From Luteibacter rhizovicinus DSM 16549 (lineage in GTDB: Bacteria > Pseudomonadota > Gammaproteobacteria > Xanthomonadales > Rhodanobacteraceae), in the NCBI RefSeq assembly GCF_001887595.1, contig NZ_CP017480.1, forward strand, positions 2,694,001 through 2,758,000: 64,000 nucleotides of DNA. The letters run 5' to 3'. The notes under the pieces were generated by a model. It searched no databases. It had not been told where the DNA came from and was given only the letters and a program-made list of their open reading frames with translations. Both the position numbers and the translations under genes were made by a program. Positions 29,390 through 37,108 of this stretch are shown piece after piece (the stretch's first letter is position 1; the number at the start of each line of letters is the position of its first letter).

Positions 29390-30334
29390 ATGCGTAAGAC
29401 TCTTATCGCCACGGCGATCTGCCTCGCTATCGGATTCGCACTGCCGGCCATGGCCGACGATACCCAGACGGGATCGTCAGGTGCATCGGCCCAACGTAAA
29501 TCGATTGCCGTGCAGTACTCAGACAGCTCGACTTACTCGGACAGCTCGACCCATTCCTGGGCCGACAGCTCGACTCATAGCAAGACCACATCCGGATCGT
29601 TCAACACCACGAACGCGGTCGCCAACAGCGAACTGAACGGAACGGTCAGCGGCGTCACCACCTACGGCAATGGCAATGTCGCCCAGAACTGGGGCAACGC
29701 CAATGGCGGCAAAGGGGGTTCGGGCGGCGATGGCTACGGCGCCAAAGGGTATGGCGGTAAAGGCGGATCCGGTGGCGATGGCGGCAACGCGCGTGCTCGT
29801 GGTGCTGTCGGTGGCGACGCCTCCTCAGATAGCGGCGACGCCGGCTCCCTGACGGCAGCGTCCGGTGGCGGTGCTCACGGTAACGGTGGCGACGCCTCCG
29901 GTGACGGTGGCAATGCCCGGTCGCGTGGTGCCGGTGGCGGCGCTCCGACGGGTGGATCCACGGCCAGCACGGGCGGCGCAAGCGCCAGCACGGGCGGCGC
30001 GGGCACCTCGGGCGATGCGACCGCGACGGCGACAGGCGGAGCGTCCACGGGTGGAGCCGGCGGCGAAGCGCTCGCCTCGGGCGGCGCCGGTGGCGCCGGC
30101 GCGTCGGGCGGTAGCGGCACCGGTGGCAACGGCAACGGCGCATCCGGTGGTGCCGGCGGTGCCGGTGGTGCGAACAACGTCAACGCAGGCACCTTCAGCA
30201 TGGCCAACGACATGGGCAGCGCTGCAGGTGGTGCCGCGGGTATCAGCACCTTCGCGCAGAACAGTGGCGCGGCGTCGTTGATCCAGCAGAGCGTGAACGT
30301 CCAGGCCAACCTGAGCGTGGGTTCGGCTCCGTAA
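29390..30334 (+). CDS. secreted Gly/Ala/Ser-rich structural protein, candidate amyloid/adhesin subunit
   Basis: A 314-aa protein with a Sec signal peptide (MRKTLIATAICLAIGFALPA then MADD). After it come short repeats of the type YSDSST / HSWADSSTHS (about residues 42-64), a block SGSFNTTNAVANSELNGTVS, and about 150 residues of Gly/Ala/Ser-rich low complexity with GGAGGAGAS-like stretches. The C-terminus is less simple: GISTFAQNSGAASLIQQSVN, then VQANLSVG. The NTTN/LNGT and QNSG blocks recur in the next gene product. AGGAGA precedes the ATG; a frame open further upstream lacks a signal. I infer a fibre-forming surface protein from composition, operon and neighbours; no CXXC motif of FapB/FapC is present. 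Confidence 0.75.
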   Translation: MRKTLIATAICLAIGFALPAMADDTQTGSSGASAQRKSIAVQYSDSSTYSDSSTHSWADSSTHSKTTSGSFNTTNAVANSELNGTVSGVTTYGNGNVAQNWGNANGGKGGSGGDGYGAKGYGGKGGSGGDGGNARARGAVGGDASSDSGDAGSLTAASGGGAHGNGGDASGDGGNARSRGAGGGAPTGGSTASTGGASASTGGAGTSGDATATATGGASTGGAGGEALASGGAGGAGASGGSGTGGNGNGASGGAGGAGGANNVNAGTFSMANDMGSAAGGAAGISTFAQNSGAASLIQQSVNVQANLSVGSAP

Positions 30335-30362
30335 ACGCACGGCAAGACGAAAGCGACGGGAA

Positions 30363-30389
30363 CCACGGAGCGCCTCGTGCGCTCCGTGG
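30363..30389 (+). other. strong intercistronic RNA hairpin
   Basis: An 11-bp perfect stem, CCACGGAGCGC with GCGCTCCGTGG, and a 5-base loop, in the 93-base gap behind the Gly-rich gene. No T tract follows, so it is more likely a 3'-end stabiliser or processing site than a terminator. It could give the first gene a higher mRNA level than the rest. Confidence 0.6.
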
Positions 30390-30427
30390 ACAGCCAAAGG
30401 AAAGAACGTCCTTGCTGGAGAACACCC

Positions 30428-30790
30428 ATGCCGCACGACAGGAAACACCGTACGTCGCTTGCGCTGGCAGCCTTGCTGGCTGCGTGCGCGAGTTCGGCCG
30501 CGTATGCCACGCCACCCGGACAGGAGCCGCCGCCTTCGTTCGGGCCGGCCACGCCGTCCGATCAGTTGCAGGACATGAGCGGCGGCAGCAACACCACGAA
30601 CAACGTCAACGCCCAGACCCTCAACGGCACCATGTCCGACACCGAGGCAAAGGGCACGTTCAGCGGGAGCAATGTCGTATCCGGGAGCGCGTTCGGTAGT
30701 TCCGCCGGGTTACCCACGGTGATCCAGAACTCCGGCAACAACGTGCTCATCCAGAACGCCACGATCGTCAACATCAGGATGAACCCATGA
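30428..30790 (+). CDS. small secreted protein, paralogue of the Gly-rich subunit, with double-Gly leader
   Basis: A 120-aa exported protein. Its signal peptide contains LAAC, so it may be a lipoprotein. After a Pro-rich stretch comes QLQDMSGG (Gly-Gly at 52-53), which fits the double-glycine leader pattern EL-X2-I-X-GG. Behind it, SNTTNNVNAQTLNGTMS and LPTVIQNSGNNVLIQNATIV align with the N- and C-terminal blocks of the Gly-rich protein, which differs mainly by its inserted low-complexity region. GGAG lies 8 bases before ATG 30428. The stop codon overlaps the C39 peptidase start (ATGA). Inferred role: nucleator or minor subunit. Confidence 0.75.
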   Translation: MPHDRKHRTSLALAALLAACASSAAYATPPGQEPPPSFGPATPSDQLQDMSGGSNTTNNVNAQTLNGTMSDTEAKGTFSGSNVVSGSAFGSSAGLPTVIQNSGNNVLIQNATIVNIRMNP

Positions 30791-31470
30791 GGATGGCCTG
30801 CGCCGTCGCCCTGCTCGTCGCGCTTGCCGCCACGCCGGCGGTCGCGATGAAGGCGGAGGTGCAGACCAGCCCGGGTACGTCGTACCCGATTCGCCTGACG
30901 AGCCTCAAGGAGGCGCGCTTCCGTAACACGATTCGACAGAAGTACGATTTCAGCTGCGGCTCCGCTGCCGTGGCGACCCTGCTCACCTACCAGTACGGCT
31001 ACCCGATCGACGAGCAGGCGGCGTTCGACGTGATGTTCACCAACGGCGATCGGGCCAAGATCGGCAAGGAAGGTTTTTCCCTCCTCGACATCAAGCGCTT
31101 CCTCGCTTCGCGTGGCTTCGACGCCGACGGCTTCGACGTGCCGCTGGAAAAACTCGACGACGAAGGCATCCCCGCCATCGTGTTGATCAACGAACGTGGC
31201 TATCACCATTTCGTGGTGATCAAAGGCTACAAGAATGGCCGTGTGCTGGTCGGCGACCCTGCACGTGGCACCCGTTCGATGTCGAAGCGCCGCTTTGATG
31301 CGATGTGGAACAACCATGTCGTCTTCGTCATCCATAACGAGCGAGACCGCGCCATTTTCAACAGTCCGCGCGACTGGGCGGTTGCTCCCGCGGCACCGAT
31401 CAGCGAAGGCATCGAGCGTAACGGGCTCGCGCCGATCGTCATGCCCAAGCGCGGACCGGGGGACATATGA
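30787..31470 (+). CDS. exported C39-family cysteine peptidase (FapD-like)
   Basis: A 227-aa stand-alone peptidase C39 domain behind a Sec signal peptide (MACAVALLVALAATPAVA). Catalytic residues are visible: Q51 and C57 in RQKYDFSCGSAAVATLL, H140/H141 in ERGYHHFVVIKGY, and D157 in VLVGDPARG. C39 peptidases usually cut bacteriocin leaders behind Gly-Gly while fused to an ABC exporter; this one has neither ATPase nor transmembrane domain and should act in the periplasm, like FapD of the Pseudomonas Fap operon. The genes on both sides encode proteins with Gly-Gly leaders. Four-base overlaps join it to both neighbours. Confidence 0.85.
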   Translation: MRMACAVALLVALAATPAVAMKAEVQTSPGTSYPIRLTSLKEARFRNTIRQKYDFSCGSAAVATLLTYQYGYPIDEQAAFDVMFTNGDRAKIGKEGFSLLDIKRFLASRGFDADGFDVPLEKLDDEGIPAIVLINERGYHHFVVIKGYKNGRVLVGDPARGTRSMSKRRFDAMWNNHVVFVIHNERDRAIFNSPRDWAVAPAAPISEGIERNGLAPIVMPKRGPGDI

Positions 31471-32060
31471 AAACCCGCCCCATCCTCATCGCCGTCCTGC
31501 TGGCCGGCGGTACCTGTGCCGCGAGCCATGCGGCGACCTTTCCGGTGAACCACGCCGTGCCGGACGCCCAGCTGGACACCATTCGCGGCGGCTTCGACTT
31601 CGGCGATAACCTGCGCGCCTCGTTCGCCCTGCAGCGAACCGTACTGGTCAATGGCATGGAGGCCATGCGCACCACCATCTCGGTCCCCGACATCGCCAAT
31701 ATCACTGCCCAGCAAGCCGCCCAGTTGCAGAGCGCGCTGCAGACGACGGTGATCAATGTAGGCAGCAACAGCGTGAATGCGGCCGCGCTTGCGCCGACCG
31801 ATGCGGCCCAGGCAAACGCTACGGCGCAGTCAGCTGCGTCGGTACCCGCGATGGGTGTGCAGGCAGCTGGGGCGGCGACGGCGACAGTCAATTTGCCCGC
31901 GTCGATCACGCCAGGGCTCGTCATCCAGAACTCGCTAGACAACCAGGCCATCACGGCCACCACCACGATCGACGCGTCGGTGAATACAGCACGCATGCTT
32001 CAGAACATGCGGGTAGCAGAATCGGTTAACGACGCGGTGGTCCAGTTCCGGGGGAACTAA
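31467..32060 (+). CDS. secreted protein with double-Gly leader (position of fapE)
   Basis: A 197-aa exported protein: signal peptide to about residue 22 (MKTRPILIAVLLAGGTCAAS), then a short propeptide ending QLDTIRGG (Gly-Gly at 41-42), an excellent match to the bacteriocin-type leader consensus. The mature part begins FDFGDNLRASFALQRTVLVN and is rich in Gln, Asn and Ala; its end has PGLVIQNSLDNQAI, sharing QNS with the two subunit-like proteins. It starts inside the peptidase stop codon and is followed by the outer-membrane gene after two bases. Function unknown; substrate of the C39 peptidase is my inference. Confidence 0.72.
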   Translation: MKTRPILIAVLLAGGTCAASHAATFPVNHAVPDAQLDTIRGGFDFGDNLRASFALQRTVLVNGMEAMRTTISVPDIANITAQQAAQLQSALQTTVINVGSNSVNAAALAPTDAAQANATAQSAASVPAMGVQAAGAATATVNLPASITPGLVIQNSLDNQAITATTTIDASVNTARMLQNMRVAESVNDAVVQFRGN

Positions 32061-32062
32061 GC

Positions 32063-33475
32063 ATGTATCGCAACGGCAGGGTGATGCAGGCAAGAACGTG
32101 TGCGGGCGCGCTTGCGCTGGCGACGCTACCGATGTGGATCGGTGCGTGCCTTGCGCAAGAGGCCAGTGCGGCCAGTACGAGTAATACGGTCGATCCGGTA
32201 CTGCGCGAAAAAATCGAGGCGCAGGGCCGACGTATCGATGCGATGCGCAGCAAGATGGCCGAGCAGCTCGCCGAACTCGAGCAAATGAAGCGCGAGCTCG
32301 CATCGCAGGAAGTCCAGTACAACGACCTGCGCAAGGCGATCGGCATGAACGCGCTGGAAGAGGCGCGTGGTGGGTCCGCCGCGGTCGCCGGCGCGCAGTC
32401 CGCGCCGCCGCAGGAAGATCCGACGCCCGGTACGCCGGCGCCTGGCGCACCGCCCGGGCAGACCTCGCAACCCGTGGTCGCGACGCGGCCGGTCGGCAAG
32501 CGCCCCGAACAGGATGACCGTCCGCCGGAGGTGGCGCCGATCTTCGACCAGCCCGGTGTGTTGACGCCGCGAGGCAAGCTCATCATCGAGCCGTCCTACC
32601 AGTATGGGTATTCGTCGAGCGATCGCGTAGCGCTCGTGGGCTATACGGTGATTCCGGCCATCCTCATCGGCCTGATCGACGTACGCCAGGTGAAGACGAC
32701 GACGCAGACCGGTGCGGTGGCGTTCCGTTACGGCCTGACCAACCGCATGGAACTGGAAGTCCGCATTCCGTACGTCAGTAACCACACCGACACGATCAGC
32801 CGCGAAATCTTCACCGGCACCGCACAGGACAATCTCTTCACGACCAGCGGCAAGGGCATCGGCGATATCGAAGCCACGTTGCGGTATCAGCTCAACGACG
32901 GCGGTGCGGACAAGCCGTACTACGTCGGCTGGTTCCGTGCGAAGTCGCGCACCGGTCGCGATCCCTTCGAAGTGACCAGCGATTGCGTCACGCGATGCCT
33001 CGAGAACTTCACGGGCACGGGCCTGCCCCTGCAAAGTCCGACGGGCACGGGTTTCTACTCCGCGCAGGCCGGCGTGACCTGGCTGTATCCCTCCGATCCC
33101 GTCGTTTTCTTCGGCAACCTGAGCTATCTGCACAACTTCGAGCGGAAAAACGTAAGTCGTAACGTAGTACTCGCCGGCAAACAGTTCCTCGGCGATATCA
33201 AGGCGGGCGACATCGCCGATATCAGCCTGGGCATGGGTCTTTCGCTCAACGAGAAGGCCTCGATCAGTATCGGTTACGACCAGGCGTTCGTCGGTCGCAC
33301 GCAACAGAACGGCGATCCGTTGCCGGGATCCGCGCGTGCGACGCTGGGTTCGCTGCTGATCGGCGGCTCGTACCGCTTCAATGAAAAAGAGACGTTAAAC
33401 GTCACGCTAGGCGTTGGTGTCACGCGCGATACGCCCGACACGACGATCACGGTGCGCGTACCGATTACGCTTTGA
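32063..33475 (+). CDS. coiled-coil plus beta-barrel outer-membrane protein (FapF-like transporter)
   Basis: A 470-aa outer-membrane protein. A signal peptide (to about residue 31) precedes a heptad-rich helix (about 47-95; REKIEAQGRRIDAMRSKMAE and following), a Pro/Gly-rich linker (about 110-165) and a beta-barrel domain with alternating strands from about 175 to the end, for example YRFNEKETLNVTLGVGVTRD. This coiled coil-linker-barrel order is that of FapF, the trimeric pore that secretes Fap amyloid subunits. Its place as last gene of the operon also agrees. A phenol-degradation MetA-type barrel is the alternative family name. Confidence 0.78.
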   Translation: MYRNGRVMQARTCAGALALATLPMWIGACLAQEASAASTSNTVDPVLREKIEAQGRRIDAMRSKMAEQLAELEQMKRELASQEVQYNDLRKAIGMNALEEARGGSAAVAGAQSAPPQEDPTPGTPAPGAPPGQTSQPVVATRPVGKRPEQDDRPPEVAPIFDQPGVLTPRGKLIIEPSYQYGYSSSDRVALVGYTVIPAILIGLIDVRQVKTTTQTGAVAFRYGLTNRMELEVRIPYVSNHTDTISREIFTGTAQDNLFTTSGKGIGDIEATLRYQLNDGGADKPYYVGWFRAKSRTGRDPFEVTSDCVTRCLENFTGTGLPLQSPTGTGFYSAQAGVTWLYPSDPVVFFGNLSYLHNFERKNVSRNVVLAGKQFLGDIKAGDIADISLGMGLSLNEKASISIGYDQAFVGRTQQNGDPLPGSARATLGSLLIGGSYRFNEKETLNVTLGVGVTRDTPDTTITVRVPITL

Positions 33476-33517
33476 TCCACACAATTCGTTGACTCTGCTG
33501 AACGCGTTTCAAACACG

Positions 33518-33543
33518 CGCGAATTCGCGTGCACGCGGTGCAC
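33518..33543. promoter_or_regulatory. two palindromes upstream of outer-membrane protein gene
   Basis: CGCGAATTCGCG (33518-33529) is a perfect 12-bp palindrome and GTGCAC-GCG-GTGCAC (33529-33543) follows it directly. They lie about 75 bases before the start codon at 33617 in a 141-base gap with AT-rich sequence behind them; operator use is plausible. Confidence 0.35.
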
Positions 33544-33616
33544 ACATTGCCACTCGTTAATATTTCGATGGGGGTTTGATCGACAACTAAAAACATTGGC
33601 AGGGAGTTTCACACAC

Positions 33617-34471
33617 ATGCGCAACCGTCATCATCGCTTTGGCAAGGCCACCGCGGGCCTCGCCATCGCAACACTCGCTGTCTTCGGTGCCGCTGCGCAT
33701 GCGCAGGACAGCAACAAAAAGTCCCAGTCCCCGGCGCTCGACAACATCAGCCTTTGGGTCGGCGGTTACTACACCAACAACGACACCAACATCGGTGGCA
33801 AGACGGCGTATCTGAACACCAGCGGCAACGTGAACCTCGAGAAAGATCTCGACTTCAAGAAGCACAAGACCGTGCCGCGCGTCCGCCTCGACTTCCTCAT
33901 CGGTGAACACCAGGGTTTCAGCTTCGACTACTACGAAGTGAACCGCTCGCATTCCAAGTCGCTCGACGAGAACATCGAGTTCCTTGGCCAGCCGATCGAT
34001 GCCGCTGCCGAAGCGAAGGGCAATTTGAAGTTCACCTTCGGTAGCGCTGCTTACAAGTGGTGGTTCGGCACCGGCGACGACGTCTTTGGTCTCGGCATCG
34101 GTGCGGCGTATTACAAGGTGCACGCCAGCGTCTACGGCAGCGCGACGGTCAACGATGAGAGCGTTGCCTCGGGTGCGAGCACGAACCAGAGCGCCTGGGC
34201 ACCGAACCTGCAGATCGGCTGGCGTCATGCCTTCAACGACCAGTGGCGCATGTACTTCAACGCCTCGGGCGTGAAGAAGAACGGTGGCGAACTCAACGGC
34301 CACATCTTCGATGCGGCACTTGGCCTGGAGTACTTCCCGTGGCAGAACGTGGGTATCGGCGCGGAGTACGCGTACACGAAGATCAAGCTCAACCAGGACA
34401 AGCGTAATTACAACCTCGATCTCGACATGAAGCTCAACGGACCGGCTGCTTACATCCGTTTCCGCTTCTGA
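33617..34471 (+). CDS. outer-membrane beta-barrel protein
   Basis: A 284-aa protein with a signal peptide (GKATAGLAIATLAVFGAAAHA then QDSNKK). The mature part shows amphipathic strands with aromatic ends such as NISLWVGGYYTNNDTNIGG, VRLDFLIGEHQGFSFDYYEV and the terminal AAYIRFRF, ending in Phe as usual for Bam-inserted porins. No specific family was recognised. It follows the amyloid-like operon after 141 bases containing two palindromes and has its own terminator, so it is probably a separate unit. Confidence 0.75.
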   Translation: MRNRHHRFGKATAGLAIATLAVFGAAAHAQDSNKKSQSPALDNISLWVGGYYTNNDTNIGGKTAYLNTSGNVNLEKDLDFKKHKTVPRVRLDFLIGEHQGFSFDYYEVNRSHSKSLDENIEFLGQPIDAAAEAKGNLKFTFGSAAYKWWFGTGDDVFGLGIGAAYYKVHASVYGSATVNDESVASGASTNQSAWAPNLQIGWRHAFNDQWRMYFNASGVKKNGGELNGHIFDAALGLEYFPWQNVGIGAEYAYTKIKLNQDKRNYNLDLDMKLNGPAAYIRFRF

Positions 34472-34525
34472 TCGTCTGGTTGGCGAGCGGCCTTGGGCCG
34501 GTCGCCCTGCCAGGGGGAATCCATC

Positions 34526-34551
34526 GGCCGCCTTCGGGCGGCCTTTTTTTA
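34526..34551 (+). terminator. intrinsic terminator after outer-membrane protein gene
   Basis: 7-bp stem GGCCGCC / GGCGGCC with TTCG tetraloop and seven T. Confidence 0.9.
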
Positions 34552-34572
34552 TGGGATCTGGGATCTGAGAAA

Positions 34573-34689
34573 TGTGGGAGCCGCTTCAGCGGCGATGCTT
34601 CTCTTCGGTGGAGACTGGGGCAAGCAGCCTGTGGGGGCGCGGCTGCGCCGCGGGTTTATTTACTATTCGCCGATGAATCGGCTCCCACA
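34573..34689. repeat. REP-like cluster 6, reaching into the terC gene
   Basis: TGTGGGAGCCGCTTCAGCGG (34573 on), a degenerate middle unit GTGGGGGCGCGGCTGCGCCG, and TCGCCGATGAATCGGCTCCC (34667 on). The last unit lies inside the 3' end of terC, which stops at 34656. Confidence 0.8.
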
Positions 34690-35369
34690 TTCGGCACCGA
34701 TGAATTGGTTCTTGCCCTTGCCCGCCACCAGCCACCGGCGCAGATGCCGATGACGAGGAGGGCGTCGAGGGTCCACGGGGCCCACGGGTTCGCCTCGAAC
34801 CAAGGCGAGACCAGGTTGTCGTGCGCGATCATCCGGGCGGCCGTCCAGGCGATGGCGGCGGCGCCGATGTAGATCACGATGGGGAAGCGTTCGATCAGCT
34901 TGAGGATCAGGGTCGAGCCCCAGACCACCAGTGGGACGCTGATGGCCAGGCCGAGGACGACCAGGCCCATGTGGCCCTTGGCCGCTCCGGCAATCGCCAG
35001 GACGTTGTCCAGGCCCATCAGCGCATCGGCGATCACGATAGTGCGGATCGCCGCCCAGAAGCCCGCAGCGGGCGTAATGGACGGGTCGTGCTCGTCGTGC
35101 TTGAGGAGCTTCCAGGCGATAGGGATGAGAAGGGCGCCGCCGATCAGCATCAGGCCGGGCAGCTTGAGCAGCCAGATCACGGCGAAGGTCAGCACGATGC
35201 GCAGGGCGATCGCGCCGAAGGTGCCCCAGAACACCGCTTTCTTCTGCAATTCGCGGGGCAGGTTGCGTGCAGCCAGGGCGATGACGATGGCGTTGTCGCC
35301 GGCCAGCACCAGGTCGAGCAGGATGATCGCTGCGAGGCCGGAGAAGAATTCGGGAGTGAGGAAATCCAT
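34656..35369 (-). CDS. TerC family membrane protein, likely manganese exporter
   Basis: A 237-aa protein with about seven hydrophobic segments. The TerC signatures are clear: LLDLVLAGDNAIVIALAARN near the N-terminus and ADALMGLDNVLAIAGAA in the middle, each with an acidic residue in the membrane. TerC/Alx proteins export Mn2+, sometimes coupled to exoenzyme metalation. ATG 35369 starts MDFLTPEFFSGL. The final residues VGADSSANSK are encoded by a REP element, so the native C-terminus was replaced or extended. A yybP-ykoY riboswitch in the leader supports the manganese role. Confidence 0.88.
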   Translation of the reverse strand: MDFLTPEFFSGLAAIILLDLVLAGDNAIVIALAARNLPRELQKKAVFWGTFGAIALRIVLTFAVIWLLKLPGLMLIGGALLIPIAWKLLKHDEHDPSITPAAGFWAAIRTIVIADALMGLDNVLAIAGAAKGHMGLVVLGLAISVPLVVWGSTLILKLIERFPIVIYIGAAAIAWTAARMIAHDNLVSPWFEANPWAPWTLDALLVIGICAGGWWRARARTNSSVPNVGADSSANSK

Positions 35370-35437
35370 GAAGCGGGTCCTTCGCGCGTTGTGAGATCGA
35401 ATGCGGCGGCGACGGGTACGCGCACCCGTCGTCACCA

Positions 35438-35550
35438 CAAAAGTCTCGTTCCCGGCGCGATGCCGCCGCGACGCCCGGGACGCGTGTGGCGTCCGTACTG
35501 ACGATCGTCGCGCACGAAGCCGGAAGGCTCCGCGGAACTACTCCCTCTTG
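35438..35550 (-). ncRNA. yybP-ykoY manganese riboswitch upstream of terC
   Basis: Read on the minus strand, the closing stem CAAGAG (35550-35545) pairs with CTTTTG (35443-35438). Just inside it are the two conserved aptamer loops, GGGAGTAG (35545-35538) and AACGAGAC (35450-35443), as in E. coli alx and mntP leaders. A strong hairpin with arms GACGGGT and ACCCGTC (35411-35430) follows and may be the expression platform; no T tract is present, so translational control is likelier. Confidence 0.8.
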
Positions 35551-35656
35551 GGCGGTAGTCGGGGGCATTGTGGCGGTTGAGATGCACCGCGGCAAGACAT
35601 ACCCGGGGGTCGACCGGTTAAAATCGCCGGTTTCCCACCCTCCACGAGTGAAGTCC

Positions 35657-37108
35657 ATGAGCGCACACGATATCCGTTCCGCCACGCGTCCCGATCCGGA
35701 CCAGCCGCTGGTGGACATCGCCAACTACGTGGCCGATTACCAGATCGACTCGACAGAGGCGTACGACACCGCGCGCTACATGCTTCTGGACTCGCTGGCC
35801 TGCTCGGCCCTGGCGATGAAGTTCCCGGACTGCGTCAAGCACCTCGGTCCGCTGGTCCCGGGCGCGGTGATGGAGGGCGGTGCGCGCGTGCCGTTCACCT
35901 CGCACGTACTGGATCCGGTCCAGGCCGCCTTCGCCATCGGCACCCAGATCCGTTATCTCGACTTCAACGACACCTGGCTGGCCGCCGAGTGGGGCCATCC
36001 GTCGGACAACCTCGGCTCGATCCTCGCCGTGGCCGACTACCTGTCGCGGAAGGCCGAGAAGGAAGGCGGCAAGGCGCTGACCGTGCGTGACGTCCTCGGC
36101 TACGCCATCAAGGCCCACGAGATCCAGGGCTGCTATGCGCTGAAAAACAGCTTCAACCGCGTCGGCCAGGACCACGTGATCCTGGTCCGCCTGGCCTCCA
36201 CGGCCGTGACCACGGCCATGCTCGGCGGCGGCAAGGAGCAGATCACCACGGCCGTCTCGCACAGCTGGATCGACAACGGCGCGCTGCGTACCTACCGCCA
36301 CGCCCCGAACACCGGTCCGCGCAAGAGCTGGGCCGCCGGTGACGCCTGCCGCCGCGCCGTCACCCACGCCATCAACGCCGTGTATCGCAACGTGGTGGGC
36401 TACCCCTCGGCGCTCACCGCCAAGACCTGGGGCTTCTACGACGTGGCCTTCGAGGGCAACGCCTTCGAGTTCGAGCGTCCGTTCGGCAGCTACGTGATGG
36501 AAAACGTCCTGTTCAAGATCAGCTTCCCGGCCGAATTCCACGCCCAGACCGCGGTGGAATGCGCCATGGCCCTGCACGGCCAGGTCGCCGACCGGATCGA
36601 CCAGATCGAGAAGATCGTCATCGAGACCCAGGAAGCCGGCGTCCGCATCATCGACAAGACGGGCCCCCTGGCCAACTACGCCGACCGTGACCATTGCATC
36701 CAGTACATGGTCGCGGTCCCGCTGATTTTCGGTCGCCTGACGGCAGACGACTACAACGACTCGATCGCCTCGGATCCGCGTATCGACGCCCTGCGCGACA
36801 AAATGACCGTGGTGGAGAATCCGCAATTCACCAAGGATTACTTCGACCCGGAAAAGCGCTACATCGGCAATTCGGTCCAGGTTTTCTTCAAGGATGGGTC
36901 GAAAACCGAAAAGGTATCGATCGATTTCCCCATCGGCCACCGCAAGAGGCGTGCCGAAGGCATCCCCGTGCTGCTGAAGAAATTCGAGGCTGCCCTGCGC
37001 GCCGAGTGGCCTGCAGAGCGGGTGGAGAAGGTTCTTGCGGTCACTTCTTCGCCGGAAACGCTTGATGCCATGCCCATTCACGAGTTCATGACACTCTTCA
37101 CGGCTTGA
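35657..37108 (+). CDS. prpD: 2-methylcitrate dehydratase
   Basis: PrpD (483 aa, equal to E. coli) dehydrates 2-methylcitrate to 2-methyl-cis-aconitate. The MmgE/PrpD fold is recognised from LLDSLACSALAMKFPDC, RYLDFNDTWLAAEWGHPSDN, FNRVGQDHVILVRLASTAV and the later FPAEFHAQTAVECAM. ATG 35657 gives the normal N-terminus. It is separated from prpC by fadH, the amyloid-like operon, an outer-membrane protein and terC, which is unusual since prp genes normally cluster. Confidence 0.94.
   Translation: MSAHDIRSATRPDPDQPLVDIANYVADYQIDSTEAYDTARYMLLDSLACSALAMKFPDCVKHLGPLVPGAVMEGGARVPFTSHVLDPVQAAFAIGTQIRYLDFNDTWLAAEWGHPSDNLGSILAVADYLSRKAEKEGGKALTVRDVLGYAIKAHEIQGCYALKNSFNRVGQDHVILVRLASTAVTTAMLGGGKEQITTAVSHSWIDNGALRTYRHAPNTGPRKSWAAGDACRRAVTHAINAVYRNVVGYPSALTAKTWGFYDVAFEGNAFEFERPFGSYVMENVLFKISFPAEFHAQTAVECAMALHGQVADRIDQIEKIVIETQEAGVRIIDKTGPLANYADRDHCIQYMVAVPLIFGRLTADDYNDSIASDPRIDALRDKMTVVENPQFTKDYFDPEKRYIGNSVQVFFKDGSKTEKVSIDFPIGHRKRRAEGIPVLLKKFEAALRAEWPAERVEKVLAVTSSPETLDAMPIHEFMTLFTA

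Noticed and set aside
29700..30170. Gly-rich region as a mycobacterial PE_PGRS-like protein
   Set aside because: Only low-complexity composition is shared; there is no PE domain, and the operon context points to a different system.
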